Numbered from the stretch's first letter, positions 43,191 through 52,608 are shown. The stretch is 64,000 nt of DNA from JAPLHP01 sp963720375 (GCA_963720375.1 CAVRFM010000019.1:1-64000); one strand, 5' to 3'. The notes: a model not told the origin generated them from the letters alone. Program-made: numbers and translations.

Positions 43191-43695
43191 TTCATCTTCC
43201 CCGCTGGATCAAACTTGCGATTTGTCATGGGTTGTTGTGGGCGTTGCTCGAATCGGCCCATAGGCAAGAACCTTGATGTTCAACCTTTGTGCAATGCGAC
43301 AATGTAGCACGGGCAGGCGTTTTAGTCAACAACACTTGGTCCTAGGTCGACGACGTGCAGGCGACTCCAATTGTGGGCCACAATCCACCCCCACCACTTC
43401 ACCGCCCATCTGAATTGCTGCATCAACCACGTGACTAGCAGGCTCTTCCATATTGGCTACTAACCCTTGACCCTTGACACTTGACTACATCAGTAAGCAA
43501 GTCTGCCAAGAGACATACCGCGACGTGTTTTCACGCTCGAATCCGTGTTTTCTTGTCTCTACACTACATGCCATTCTGTGCATCAACTTCCGTCAACTGT
43601 TGCCCCGTTATTCTCCTTCTGTTAGCAAAAACAAAAAGGCCCCCGTTTTGCGGGAGCCCTGGGAACCATTATTATGTCCACTTTAGCTTCAAAAT
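43191..43695. other. Region upstream of the HD-HSP90 gene
   Basis: About 500 bases without a convincing gene. It holds the right copy of the direct repeat (43521-43627) and an A-run near 43628-43636. No integrase gene or remnant was found here. Confidence 0.5.
43521..43627 (+). repeat. Direct repeat, right copy (107 bp)
   Basis: Partner of 39965-40071 (79% identical by hand count, no gaps, same orientation). It ends about 70 bases before the tRNA-Ser gene. Confidence 0.85.
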
Positions 43696-43785
43696 TGGCG
43701 GAGGGGGTGGGATTCGAACCCACGCTCGCCATAAGGCGAGAACGGTTTTCAAGACCGTCTCCATAAACCGCTCGGACACCCCTCC
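43696..43785 (-). tRNA. tRNA-Ser (anticodon TGA)
   Basis: Class II tRNA on the minus strand. Acceptor GGAGGGG/CCCCTCC, anticodon stem ACGGT/ACCGT with loop CTTGAAA, long variable arm CTCGCC..GGCGAG, T-loop TTCGAAT. Discriminator G and encoded CCA. Confidence 0.94.
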
Positions 43786-43829
43786 CCTGCAGCACACCAG
43801 AGGGGTCAAATGGAGCTATTCAGGTATAT

Positions 43830-43906
43830 TGGTCGGGGTGGTGCGATTCGAACGCACGACCACCTGAACCCCATTCAGGTGCGCTACCAGACTGCGCTAC
43901 ACCCCG
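43830..43906 (-). tRNA. tRNA-Pro (anticodon GGG)
   Basis: Minus strand. Acceptor CGGGGTG/CACCCCG, anticodon stem CCTGA/TCAGG with loop ATGGGGT, T-loop TTCGAAT. Discriminator A and encoded CCA. Confidence 0.94.
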
Positions 43907-43986
43907 AACAACATCAACAGGATACGACTTCCCGCTCCCTGACTGCAAGTTCGTAGCGAGGCAAAAATCAGGTACGACCGGGGAGA

Positions 43987-45913
43987 CTATACCTCGCGGA
44001 ACTCACCCTCGACAGTGCCCTCATCAGGTTTGCCACCGGCGGGACCCTGGCCTTCCGGAGGCGGCGGGGCCTCACCACCCGGCGGCGGCGCTCCCGGTTG
44101 CTGATAGACACTGGCGCCGACCTTCTGCAGGACCTCAGAAAGCTCCTGAACGGTGCGGCGAAGATAGCTTATGTCCTGACCCTGCATCGCTGAGCGGACA
44201 GCGGCGACCTTGCCTTCGACTTGCTGCTTCACGTCGGCCGGCACCTTGTCTCCATGATCCCGCATCGTCTTCTCAGCAGTGTAGACCAGCGTATCGGCAG
44301 TGTTGCGGGCTTCGACCTCATCCTTCTTCTTCAGGTCATCCGCAGCATGCACCTCGGCCTCTTTCCTCATCCGCTCTACTTCATCCTTATTGAGGCCGCT
44401 GGAGGCAGTGATGGTGATTTTCTGCTCTCTGCCGGTACCTTTATCTTTGGCACTCACCTTGAGGATGCCATTGGCATCGATGTCAAAGGTGACTTCGACC
44501 TGCGGCATGCCGCGCGGTGCAGGAAGAATACCATCGAGCATGAACCTACCCAGCGTCTTATTGTCGGTCGCCATGGGGCGCTCTCCCTGTATGACATGAA
44601 CCTCTACGCTGGGCTGGTTGTCGGCAGCAGTGGAAAAGACCTGGCTCTTGCTGCTGGGAATAGTGGTATTGCGCGGAATCAGAGGCGTGGCCACGCCACC
44701 CAGAGTCTCGATACCCAGGGTCAGCGGGGTAACATCCAGAAGGAGTACCTCTCTCACTTCGCCCTTGAGTACGCCGGACTGAATAGCCGCACCGATAGCC
44801 ACTACCTCATCCGGATTCACCCCTTTATTAGGTTCCTTCCCAAACAACCCCTTCACTTTTTGCTGAACAAGCGGCATCCTCGTTTGCCCACCAACCAGTA
44901 TCACCTCATCAATCTGTGCTGCCGTCTTGCCGGAATCCGTTAATGCCTGCCGGCAGGGCTCCTAGCGTTTTTTCTGCCAAATCCATTACCAGTTGTTCCA
45001 GCTTTGCTCTCGTGAGAGGCATGCTGAGGTGTTTAGGACCGCTGGCGTCTGCAGTGACGTAAGGGAGGCTTATCTCCGTTTGCTGCATGGTGGACAGCTC
45101 TATCTTGGCCTTCTCAGCTGCTTCTCTGATCCGCTGCAGCGCAATCCGGTCCTGGCGCAGGTCTATCCCCTGAGCCCGTTTGAATTCATCACAGATCCAA
45201 TCCATGATTCTCTGGTCGAAATCATCACCACCCAGGTGGGTATCCCCGGCGGTGGATTTGACCTGGAATGTCCCTTCGCCTATCTCGAGTATGGATACGT
45301 CAAAGGTCCCGCCCCCAAGGTCATATACGGCGATAGTCTGCTCCTTCTTCTTATCCAGTCCGTAGGCCAAGGCAGCAGCCGTCGGCTCGTTGATTATGCG
45401 CAACACATTGAGTCCGGCAATGGCCCCTGCGTCCTTCGTCGCCTGCCGCTGGGCATCGTTGAAGTAGGCCGGGACAGTGATTACGGCATCAGTTATCTTC
45501 TCACCAAGATATGTCTCGGCATCCGCCTTAAGCTTCTGCAGAATCACGGCCGAGATCTCCTCCGGCCTGTATTCCTTCCCTCCCATGACCACCCGGACCT
45601 CGTTGTTCGGCCCCTTCGTCACCCTGTATGTCTTGCGCCGGGCATCCTCTTCCACCGGCAACTCCCGCCCCGGCGGCTCCCCCCATTTCCGGCCCATGAA
45701 TCTCTTGATGCTGTAGATAGTATTCTCAGGGTTGACGATCGCCTGACGCCTTGCCAGCTGCCCCACAAGGCGTTCACCCGTGTTTCCCATCGCTACCACC
45801 GAGGGGAAGAGGGTGCTGCCTTCCACGGAAGGGATGATCTTGGGCTGGCCTCCCTCCATCGTCGCTATCTCACTAAACGTTGTTCCCAGGTCTATTCCTA
45901 CTGCTCTAGCCAT
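43987..45913 (-). CDS. dnaK: Chaperone protein DnaK (reading frame interrupted)
   Basis: Hsp70 chaperone, an ATPase working with GrpE and DnaJ. It starts at ATG 45913 (GAGGAGGA upstream). The ATPase domain shows GIDLGTTFSEIA, AVITVPAYFNDAQRQATKDA, RIINEPTAAALAYG, DLGGGTFDVSI and VILVGGQTRMP. The substrate domain has LLLDVTPLTLGIETLGG, and a Gly/Pro tail follows. The frame breaks near 44950: CTGCCGGCAGG should read CTGCGGCAGG to give ALRQALTDSGK, so one extra C splits the gene into 45913-44909 and 44904-43987. A sequence error is very likely. dnaJ does not follow in the window. Confidence 0.93.
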
Positions 45914-45924
45914 GTTTGTCCTCC

Positions 45925-46482
45925 TCAATCTCCGGAACCACCAGGCTGTTCCGCTTCATTTTCATTTTCTTTTTGCTCTGTACCTTTGCCAACGACCACA
46001 TAGGCAGGCCGAATTACCCGGCCGTGCAATTTGTATCCTTTCTGCAACTCCTCAACTATCTTCCCTTCCTCTCCCGCACCCTGAGCCACTGCCTCATGAA
46101 CGGCAGGATCGAAGGACTCTCCTACTGCCTTGATCTCAGAGACTCCCTGCGCTTCCAAAGTGGCCTGGAGCTTACGATGAATAAGCCGGATGCCGTCCGT
46201 CCACGTCATGTGCCCCAGCTTGTCGGGAAGCGACCTAAAGGCCCGTTCCATATCGTCGAGCACCGGCAACAGGTTAAGGATAAGCGATGTATTAGAAAAT
46301 CTGACGATGTCACCCTTCTCCTGCTCAACCCGCTTCCGGTAATTATCGAAATCAGCTTCTGCCCTTTGCCAGTTGCCCAGATATTTCTCTACCTTGGCCT
46401 TTTCTTCCTCCAGTGCCTTGTTCAGATCCTCCTTACCCTCAGCTGCCGCCTCTACGACTTCTTCCTGCCTGTTTTCTTCCAT
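45925..46482 (-). CDS. grpE: Nucleotide exchange factor GrpE
   Basis: Releases ADP from DnaK. At 185 residues it has a long N-terminal coiled coil (acidic, residues 1-50), RAEADFDNYRKRVEQEK, LPVLDDMERAF, LEAQGVSEIKAVGESFDPAVHEAV and a C-terminal beta part KLHGRVIRPAYVVVGKG. It sits between hrcA (14 bases upstream) and dnaK (11 bases downstream) in the stress operon. Confidence 0.94.
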   Translation of the reverse strand: MEENRQEEVVEAAAEGKEDLNKALEEEKAKVEKYLGNWQRAEADFDNYRKRVEQEKGDIVRFSNTSLILNLLPVLDDMERAFRSLPDKLGHMTWTDGIRLIHRKLQATLEAQGVSEIKAVGESFDPAVHEAVAQGAGEEGKIVEELQKGYKLHGRVIRPAYVVVGKGTEQKENENEAEQPGGSGD

Positions 46483-46496
46483 CTGAGCCTCTTGGT

Positions 46497-47522
46497 TTAA
46501 GAGTATACCTCAACTATCAAATTACTCATAAGATTTGATAGATAGTTTATCATAGGAACCGCTTGACTATAGGACATGCGCGTGGGGCCGATGATTCCGA
46601 TTGTTCCCATCCTACCACAAGCCCCATAGTTGCTCAAAATTACACTGCACTCCTGCAAAGCCTCGTTTTCGTTCTCACTGCCTATGATAATCCTGATTCC
46701 CGATTCCTGATCCGGATCATCAATAAGGTTGCCGAGGATGCTCCTCTCCTCCAGGGCCTCAATCAGACCAGGCAGCCTCCTGCTCCTGGCGATTTCCTCC
46801 TGACCTAACAGATAACGCCATCCATCAAGATAAAATGGCCCATGTCGCCGTTCGTTTTCTGCCTCCATCATGTGCACTATCATCCCGGTAATCGACTCCT
46901 CAAGGGGAGACAGGTGCGAATCAGTCGCCCCGGCGCGGATCTCAGCATAATCCAGTCCCTGATAAACCTCATTCATCTTATTAGCCACGGCAGTGAGTTC
47001 ATCCTGAGAGAGAACTTCCTCCACCGCAACGAGCCGCTGTTTGATCCCACCTTCCTGTAGAACCAGCACCAGCATGATAAGCAAATCTTGAAGAGCTATG
47101 AGATCCAAACGTCTGAAGTGGCAGCCTGTAGCCCGCGGCGGGGTGGCCAGGGCAATGCTCCTCAGCCTCCGGGTAAGCACTGATACTGCCAATCGCGCCC
47201 ACTCGTCTGGTTCCTGCTCCGCCTGGTAGAAGAAGTCTTGTATAGCCCGTCTATCCTTCCGGCTGATTTCCGCTTCCTTCATCAGGCGTTCAACGTAGTA
47301 ACGATAACCCCTATCGGAGGGTATAGCCCCGGCAGAGGTATGGGGACGACGGATGTAGCCTTCCTCTTCGAGAGAAGCCATGTCGTTGCGTATGGTTGCC
47401 GGACTGACCTTCAAAGAATAGCACCGTGCCATACTCTCAGAAGCTACAGGAGTACCAGAGGCTATATACTCCCCTACAACGATACTGAGAATAGTGGCTC
47501 TTCTTTCCAGCAAACGATCCAT
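46497..47522 (-). CDS. hrcA: Heat-inducible transcription repressor HrcA
   Basis: Represses class I heat-shock operons by binding CIRCE; 341 residues. The winged-helix domain is at the N-terminus (ATILSIVVGEYIASGTPVAS, VSPATIRNDMASLEEEGYI, RPHTSAGAIPSDRGYRYYV). The GAF-like dimer domain follows, with a C-terminal IIGPTRMSYSQAVPMINYLS. It heads the hrcA-grpE-dnaK operon and has an operator-like inverted repeat just upstream, so it represses itself. Confidence 0.93.
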   Translation of the reverse strand: MDRLLERRATILSIVVGEYIASGTPVASESMARCYSLKVSPATIRNDMASLEEEGYIRRPHTSAGAIPSDRGYRYYVERLMKEAEISRKDRRAIQDFFYQAEQEPDEWARLAVSVLTRRLRSIALATPPRATGCHFRRLDLIALQDLLIMLVLVLQEGGIKQRLVAVEEVLSQDELTAVANKMNEVYQGLDYAEIRAGATDSHLSPLEESITGMIVHMMEAENERRHGPFYLDGWRYLLGQEEIARSRRLPGLIEALEERSILGNLIDDPDQESGIRIIIGSENENEALQECSVILSNYGACGRMGTIGIIGPTRMSYSQAVPMINYLSNLMSNLIVEVYS

Positions 47523-47537
47523 CTTTTTCCCTGCAAA

Positions 47538-47564
47538 TTAGCAGTCTCCTACTGAGACTGCTAA
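47538..47564 (-). promoter_or_regulatory. CIRCE operator, variant
   Basis: TTAGCAGTC-N9-GACTGCTAA. The classic CIRCE is TTAGCACTC-N9-GAGTGCTAA, so spacing and 8 of 9 positions per arm match, with a matching C-to-G change in both arms. Pairing extends to 13 bp per arm (47536-47566). Confidence 0.85.
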
Positions 47565-47570
47565 TTGTCT

Positions 47571-47599
47571 ACTCTATCACCGGTTCTACTGCTTGTCAA
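47571..47599 (-). promoter_or_regulatory. Promoter of hrcA-grpE-dnaK
   Basis: Minus strand: TTGACA (47599-47594), a 17-base spacer, TAGAGT (47576-47571). The variant CIRCE lies just downstream, at the transcription start, as expected for HrcA control. Confidence 0.75.
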
Positions 47600-47756
47600 G
47601 GATAGCTCAACACACATCATTTGCCTTTGAAGACTATATAACCCATAATGGACGCCAGAGGCAAGGCAAACGCAGATCACTCCCGTCCGGCGGCAGATCG
47701 GCCGCAACAAAACATTTTTCTGCGCCGCTTAAGCTTGTTATCATGGGCAGTAACCA

Positions 47757-48341
47757 ATGCAACCGCTAATACTGGACATTCTCTATCAGGTACTGGCATC
47801 ACCATCAAAGGCATTCTCCACCGTGACCAGGAAGAAACCCTGGCATTGGGCATTGCTCATAGCCATATCCGTTTCTCTAATATTTGCTTTTGATTTACTC
47901 CCCAATCCTCCTCAACTCGTCGAGGCCATACTCGGGTTAGGGAGAGACACACTGCGACTTGGCCCCGTGGTATTTATCTGGGTCCTTATGTTCCTGGCAG
48001 TCCTGATCGTGATGGCCGGGCTTTTCCACATGCTCGCCCTGCTCTTCCGAGGCAAGGGCAGCTACCTGGGGATACTATGTGGAGTAGGCTTTGCTTCCTT
48101 TCCTGCAGTGTTCGTCGGGCCACTGTCTCTCCTGCGCGCCCTACTTAGCTCAGCCAGCGGCCAGACTATCTATTTCACCGGTTGCTTCATTCTCTCTCTC
48201 TGGATTTTGACACTGTGCATAATCGCCGTGCGCCACAATTACAACCTCTCACCTGCCAGGGCCGCTGCTGCCTGTCTTATTCCTGTGTTCTTGATATTCG
48301 TCCTTCCGCCGCTTGTAGTAGCTCTTTACACGGCATCCTGA
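47757..48341 (+). CDS. Yip1-like integral membrane protein
   Basis: 194-residue protein with about five membrane segments and the Yip1-type opening (DILYQVLASPSKAFSTV, then KPWHWALLIAISVSLI). A GLFHMLALLFRGKGSYLGILCGVGFASFP stretch, seen here as GSYLGILCGVGFASFP, is also typical of the family. Function unknown; stands alone. Confidence 0.75.
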   Translation: MQPLILDILYQVLASPSKAFSTVTRKKPWHWALLIAISVSLIFAFDLLPNPPQLVEAILGLGRDTLRLGPVVFIWVLMFLAVLIVMAGLFHMLALLFRGKGSYLGILCGVGFASFPAVFVGPLSLLRALLSSASGQTIYFTGCFILSLWILTLCIIAVRHNYNLSPARAAAACLIPVFLIFVLPPLVVALYTAS

Positions 48342-48423
48342 TATCTACAGTAGCGGCTGCCTGTCTTATACCCCATGCAATCCCTTCATCGCTCACCTGG
48401 AATAGTCCACCTTATCATCTACT

Positions 48424-49116
48424 CTAGTCATTAAGCCCGTAAAGATACCCCTCGATATACCTCCTCACCTCCTCCGCCGGCTGATAGATGCCAAAATGCC
48501 CTTCACACAGGATGTCTGCTTCGAGATCAATAAGCTTTTGTAGCGAGACCTTCGCCTGGGCTATATTCGACCCCTTGAGAAAGTAGGGACCGTGAATATC
48601 CTGACCGAAGAGAAGTCTCTCACCTGCATCCAGGTATACCGCAATACCCCCCGGTGTGTGACCGGGGATATGAATGACCTTAAGTTCATATCCTCCATAC
48701 CGCAGCACTTCCTCCGATCCGTTCAAAACTATGTCTACCTTACAGGGCTTGTAGTTCACCCTATAGAATTCGGCCCCTGTGCCTACACCCGTTTCAATTG
48801 CTTCTGTCTCCAATTTATGAGCAATAACCCGAACACCAAATTCTTCCCGGAATCGATAGAGAGATCCGATATGGTCAATGTGAGCATGAGTGGCGATTAC
48901 TGCTCTGAGCCTCTCCGGCTGAAGCCCCAGCTTGCGTATGTTGTCTACAATCCGTTCAAAGCTCTCTCCTGCTCCCGAGTCAATCAGCACCATCTCCTCA
49001 CCACCGATCAGGTAAACAAGACAATCGGAGGGGTGCGAGAGTTCGGCCCCTCCAACAGCATATACATCCTTCCATATATTAAAAGGCTTCAACTTCAAAC
49101 CCCGCCTTCTCTTCAA
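48424..49116 (-). CDS. MBL-fold metallo-hydrolase
   Basis: Zinc metallo-hydrolase of 230 residues, glyoxalase-II/beta-lactamase-like. It has the full metal motif THAHIDHIG, the later IPGHTPGGIAVYL and LFGQDIHGPYF, and the C-terminal HFG. The N-terminus DVYAVGGAELSHPSDCLVYLI is typical of uncharacterised members. Substrate unknown. It diverges from the epimerase gene. Confidence 0.88.
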   Translation of the reverse strand: MKRRRGLKLKPFNIWKDVYAVGGAELSHPSDCLVYLIGGEEMVLIDSGAGESFERIVDNIRKLGLQPERLRAVIATHAHIDHIGSLYRFREEFGVRVIAHKLETEAIETGVGTGAEFYRVNYKPCKVDIVLNGSEEVLRYGGYELKVIHIPGHTPGGIAVYLDAGERLLFGQDIHGPYFLKGSNIAQAKVSLQKLIDLEADILCEGHFGIYQPAEEVRRYIEGYLYGLND

Positions 49117-49193
49117 AATCAGTTTATTCTACCCGTTTCCATCAGCCGCCTTCCACTATTCCCGCTTCTTCCGGAGAAGTTCTCTCATAAAAA

Positions 49194-49222
49194 TTGACAA
49201 AGTGGATTCTCAAAAGTATTCT
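49194..49222 (+). promoter_or_regulatory. Promoter of the epimerase/GDP-heptose operon
   Basis: TTGACA (49194-49199), a 17-base spacer, TATTCT (49217-49222), about 75 bases before the first gene. Confidence 0.65.
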
Positions 49223-49296
49223 TGGGTTTAGCTACTCGTAGACATTAGTCTTAGATAGCAGCATTAGAATATTGAGGTATCACGACAGGATCAGTT

Positions 49297-50394
49297 ATGA
49301 AAGTTCTCATCACGGGTGGTGCTGGATTCATCGGTTCCCATACCGCTGATTTGCTCCTGCAAAAGGGCCACACAGTACGCATTCTGGACAGTCTTGAACC
49401 GCCGGTACATCCCCGGCGAACGAAGCCAGCCTATATCTCAGATGAAATAGAACTAATCCAGGGCAACATCTGCGACAGGGACAAGTTGAGGAAAGCGCTA
49501 ACGGGTATTGATGTCGTTTTTCACCTCGCAGCCTATCAGGACTACCTCACCGATTTCAGCAAGTTCGCCCAGGTGAACGATGTCGGCACCGCCCTTCTTT
49601 ATGAGCTCATTATGAATGATCACCTTCCGGTTCAGAAGGTTATCGTGGCCAGCTCCCAGGCCGTCTACGGTGAAGGAAAATATCGATGCTCCACTCACGA
49701 TATTCAGTACCCAACACCCCGGTCTTCAATCCAACTCAACAAGAAGGACTGGGAGATAAAATGCCCTCTGTGCCATCAAGATATGAAACCTCTTCCCACC
49801 GATGAAGCACAGGTGAACCCGAATAATCAGTATGCGGTCTCAAAATACTGCCAGGAACTATATGCCTCAACTCTGGGCAAAAGACACGATATTCCTACAG
49901 TCATTCTGCGTTATAGTATCACCCAGGGGCCCCGTCAAAGCTTCTTTAATGCTTATTCAGGTATTTTACGAACCTTCTCTCTTCAGTTGCTGAATAACCG
50001 GCCCCCCACTATTTATGAAGACGGTCAGCAATTGAGAGACTATGTCTATGTGAGCGATGTAGCCCGTGCCAACGTGCTCGTCATGGAGAATGAAGCCGCC
50101 AATCATCGTGTCTTCAATGTGGGTGGCAATGAAATCGCCACAGTGCTTGAGTATGCCAAATTGCTCATCACCCTGACCCACAAAAGTATTGAACCCGAAA
50201 TCAAAGGCGACTTCCGTTGGGGAGATGTCCGCCATATTATCTCCGATAGTACGAGACTCCAAAGTCTCGGATGGAAGCCTACTGCCCCCCTGAGACAAAT
50301 AGCCAGAGAGTATTTGAACTGGGTACAGGAGCAGCCGCAGGCCCTGGATAATTCCATTCAGGCCACGAAGGTCATGAGACAAAGGGGGTCATAA
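49297..50394 (+). CDS. NAD-dependent sugar epimerase/dehydratase with CxxC insertion
   Basis: Extended SDR enzyme of 365 residues acting on a nucleotide sugar. It shows ITGGAGFIGSHTADLL, the active-site Ser region VASSQAVYGEG and the catalytic YAVSK. Between Ser and Tyr lies an insertion with Cys-Ser-Thr-His and CPLCHQDM, which could bind zinc. dTDP-L-rhamnose 4-epimerase-like proteins carry a similar CPxC loop, so that specificity is one option. It heads the operon with the heptose genes and may supply their sugar or use it. Confidence 0.82.
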   Translation: MKVLITGGAGFIGSHTADLLLQKGHTVRILDSLEPPVHPRRTKPAYISDEIELIQGNICDRDKLRKALTGIDVVFHLAAYQDYLTDFSKFAQVNDVGTALLYELIMNDHLPVQKVIVASSQAVYGEGKYRCSTHDIQYPTPRSSIQLNKKDWEIKCPLCHQDMKPLPTDEAQVNPNNQYAVSKYCQELYASTLGKRHDIPTVILRYSITQGPRQSFFNAYSGILRTFSLQLLNNRPPTIYEDGQQLRDYVYVSDVARANVLVMENEAANHRVFNVGGNEIATVLEYAKLLITLTHKSIEPEIKGDFRWGDVRHIISDSTRLQSLGWKPTAPLRQIAREYLNWVQEQPQALDNSIQATKVMRQRGS

Positions 50395-50404
50395 GGACAG
50401 CAAA

Positions 50405-50992
50405 ATGACAAACGAGGTGGTTCCAATGACTAGAAGCAGCCAAATCATAAAAGTCTATCTGGACGAGATGCGCACTACTTTAACCAAGCTGCCACTAGAG
50501 ACCATAGAACAGATAGTTCAGGTTTTGAAGAGTGCACGTGCTCAGAAGAAACAGGTTTTCCTTTTCGGTAATGGAGGCAGCGCTGCCACTGCTTCTCACC
50601 TCGCTGTTGATCTAACCAAGGGAACTATCGCTCCAGATAAACCCCGCCTGCGAGCCATAGCCCTGACTGACAACATGCCTCTTATCTCTGCCTGGGCCAA
50701 TGATGCCTCGTACGATGATATCTTCTCTCAACAACTGCAAACCCAGGTTGAGCCAGGGGATGTGGTCATCGGCATCAGCGGAAGCGGCAGGTCACCCAAT
50801 GTGCTCAAGGCACTGAAGCTGGCAAAGTCCATCGGCGCTACCACTATTGGCCTCACCGGCTTAGACGGAGGGAAAATGAAGGACCTCGTTGACCTCTGCG
50901 TTATGGTGCCTGACAACTCCATAGAGCAGGTCGAGGATGTACATCTCATGCTGGGTCACGTGATGTCCTCTTGCCTTAGAGCAGAGGGCTGA
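50405..50992 (+). CDS. SIS-domain sugar-phosphate isomerase, GmhA-like
   Basis: Single SIS domain of 195 residues: FLFGNGGSAATASHLAVDLTKG (key GNGGSA), GDVVIGISGSGRSPNVLKAL, and VEDVHLMLGHVM. The pattern is that of sedoheptulose-7-phosphate isomerases, which start ADP/GDP-heptose synthesis. A second, closer GmhA lies at 52609, so this copy may have another sugar phosphate as substrate. The start could be at 50405 or ATG 50426. Confidence 0.82.
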   Translation: MTNEVVPMTRSSQIIKVYLDEMRTTLTKLPLETIEQIVQVLKSARAQKKQVFLFGNGGSAATASHLAVDLTKGTIAPDKPRLRAIALTDNMPLISAWANDASYDDIFSQQLQTQVEPGDVVIGISGSGRSPNVLKALKLAKSIGATTIGLTGLDGGKMKDLVDLCVMVPDNSIEQVEDVHLMLGHVMSSCLRAEG

Positions 50993-51000
50993 AAAGGGCT

Positions 51001-51577
51001 ATGGCATTGGACAGAGCCGTATTCCTTGACAGGGATGGCACCATCGCCAGAGATGTCCACTATTGCCGCCGTGTGGAAGACTTTGAGATTCTGCCCCGTG
51101 CACCACAGGGAATTAGACTACTGAATCAACATGGCTTCAAGGTTGTGGTGATCACCAATCAATCAGGAATAGCCCGGGGTTACTTCACAGAGGAGACTTT
51201 GTCCCTCATTCACCAGAAGATGAAGCAGGAATTGCAGAAACATCATGCCTTTGTGGACGCTATTTATTTTTGCCCCCACCATCCCGATGATGGATGTGAT
51301 TGCCGCAAACCAAAGCCGACACTTCTCCTTCAAGCGGCAAAGGAGATGGGCATAGCCTTAGAGATATCATACATGATCGGCGATGATGCCAAGGATGTGG
51401 AGGCAGGGTAAGGCCGCCGGTTGTCGGACAGTCTGGTTGACTGCAGATCCAAGCCAAGCAGAAAACAAGCAACAGCATCAATTGCCAGATCATATTGCTG
51501 GTAGCCTATACGAGGCAGTAGAATGGGTGGTAGAGGATACAAAATCTAGGCCCATTCAATGCGTGAGAAGCAAATAA
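51001..51577 (+). CDS. gmhB: D-glycero-D-manno-heptose 1,7-bisphosphate phosphatase (reading frame interrupted)
   Basis: HAD phosphatase that removes the 7-phosphate in heptose synthesis. The nucleophile is in VFLDRDGTIARD, VITNQSGIARGYF follows, then the zinc-binding CPHHPDDGCDCRKPKP and MIGDDAKDVEAG. The frame ends at TAA 51409-51411, but one extra T there hides the normal continuation KAAGCRTVWLTADPSQ to 51577. Corrected length is about 191 residues. It lies 8 bases after the SIS gene. Confidence 0.87.
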
Positions 51578-51589
51578 AGGACCGCCATC

Positions 51590-52603
51590 ATGATCATTAG
51601 AAGCAGAGCACCTTTGAGAATCAGCTTCGGCGGCGGTGGCACCGACGTCCCACCCTATCCGGAAGAAAAGGGGGGGGCAGTCCTCAGTACCACCATCGAT
51701 AAATATGCCTATTGCACACTGGTGGGGCGTGACGATGACTGCATCAACGTCAAATCTCTGGACTATGACCTCGTTGCCAGATACCAGATCAACGGTGAAT
51801 TGAAGTACGACGGCAAGCTGGATTTGGTTAAAGCGGCTATCCGTACCATCGACGTGAAGACCGGTTTCGACCTTTTCCTGCACAGCGATTCGCCACCGGG
51901 CTCAGGGCTGGGAACCTCATCGGCGCTTGTTGTAGCTCTCGTCGGTGCCTTCAAACAATGGCTCAAGCTACCGCTCACAGATTATGACATTGCCGAACTG
52001 GCTTACCGCATCGAACGGGATGAAGCCGGAATCAAAGGAGGAAGACAGGATCAATATGCAGCCACCTTCGGCGGATTCAATTTTATCGAGTTTCTCGGCA
52101 AGACTACCATTGTCAATCCGCTTCGCATAAGGCAGGATACCCTCAATGAGCTTCAGTATCGGTTGATGATTTGCTACACCGGAGGAACCAGGGTCTCTGC
52201 GGGTATTCTCAATGACCAGGTAAATGCATACGTCGAGAAGAAGGAAAAGGTCGTTCAAGCCTTACAGGAAGCGAAGGAACTGGCCTATCGTATGAAGAAT
52301 TCCCTTCTCAGGGGAAGAATCAACGAATTCGGGCTGCTATTGCACGATGCCTGGTGCTGCAAGAAGCAGTTCTCCGGGAAGATAACGGATGATCGCATCG
52401 ACGAGCTTTACGAATTGGCCAGACAAAGCGGGGCTATAGGTGGTAAGTTGCTGGGAGCAGGAGGTGGTGGTTACTTACTATTCCTCTGCGAATTCGACAA
52501 GTGGCACATTGTGGCTGAGAAGCTGGAGCAAGCCGGCGGCAAGATCGTTGGCTTTGCTTTTGACCTCAGTGGCATGCAAAGCTGGGAGGTCAGCGAGGAC
52601 TGA
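51590..52603 (+). CDS. hddA: D-glycero-D-manno-heptose 7-phosphate 1-kinase
   Basis: GHMP-family kinase of 337 residues that forms heptose 1,7-bisphosphate in the GDP-heptose branch. It begins MIIRSRAPLRISFGGGGTDV, a signature of HddA-type sugar kinases. The ATP loop is SPPGSGLGTSSALVV and the third motif is KLLGAGGGGYLLF. Context (gmhA, gmhB, hddC) supports the heptose role over fucokinase-like alternatives. Confidence 0.88.
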   Translation: MIIRSRAPLRISFGGGGTDVPPYPEEKGGAVLSTTIDKYAYCTLVGRDDDCINVKSLDYDLVARYQINGELKYDGKLDLVKAAIRTIDVKTGFDLFLHSDSPPGSGLGTSSALVVALVGAFKQWLKLPLTDYDIAELAYRIERDEAGIKGGRQDQYAATFGGFNFIEFLGKTTIVNPLRIRQDTLNELQYRLMICYTGGTRVSAGILNDQVNAYVEKKEKVVQALQEAKELAYRMKNSLLRGRINEFGLLLHDAWCCKKQFSGKITDDRIDELYELARQSGAIGGKLLGAGGGGYLLFLCEFDKWHIVAEKLEQAGGKIVGFAFDLSGMQSWEVSED

Positions 52604-52608
52604 AGACC

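Noticed and set aside
43474..43867. Small plus-strand open frames upstream of the tRNAs
   Set aside because: They run through the direct repeat and the antisense of tRNA-Ser and tRNA-Pro, and show no coding signature.
44904..44955. A split DnaK made of two separate proteins
   Set aside because: Removing one C restores the invariant ALRQALTDSGK text, so it is one gene.
44221..46003. Long open frames on the plus strand opposite dnaK and grpE
   Set aside because: They mirror the codon pattern of the real genes on the other strand, lack ribosome sites and family motifs.
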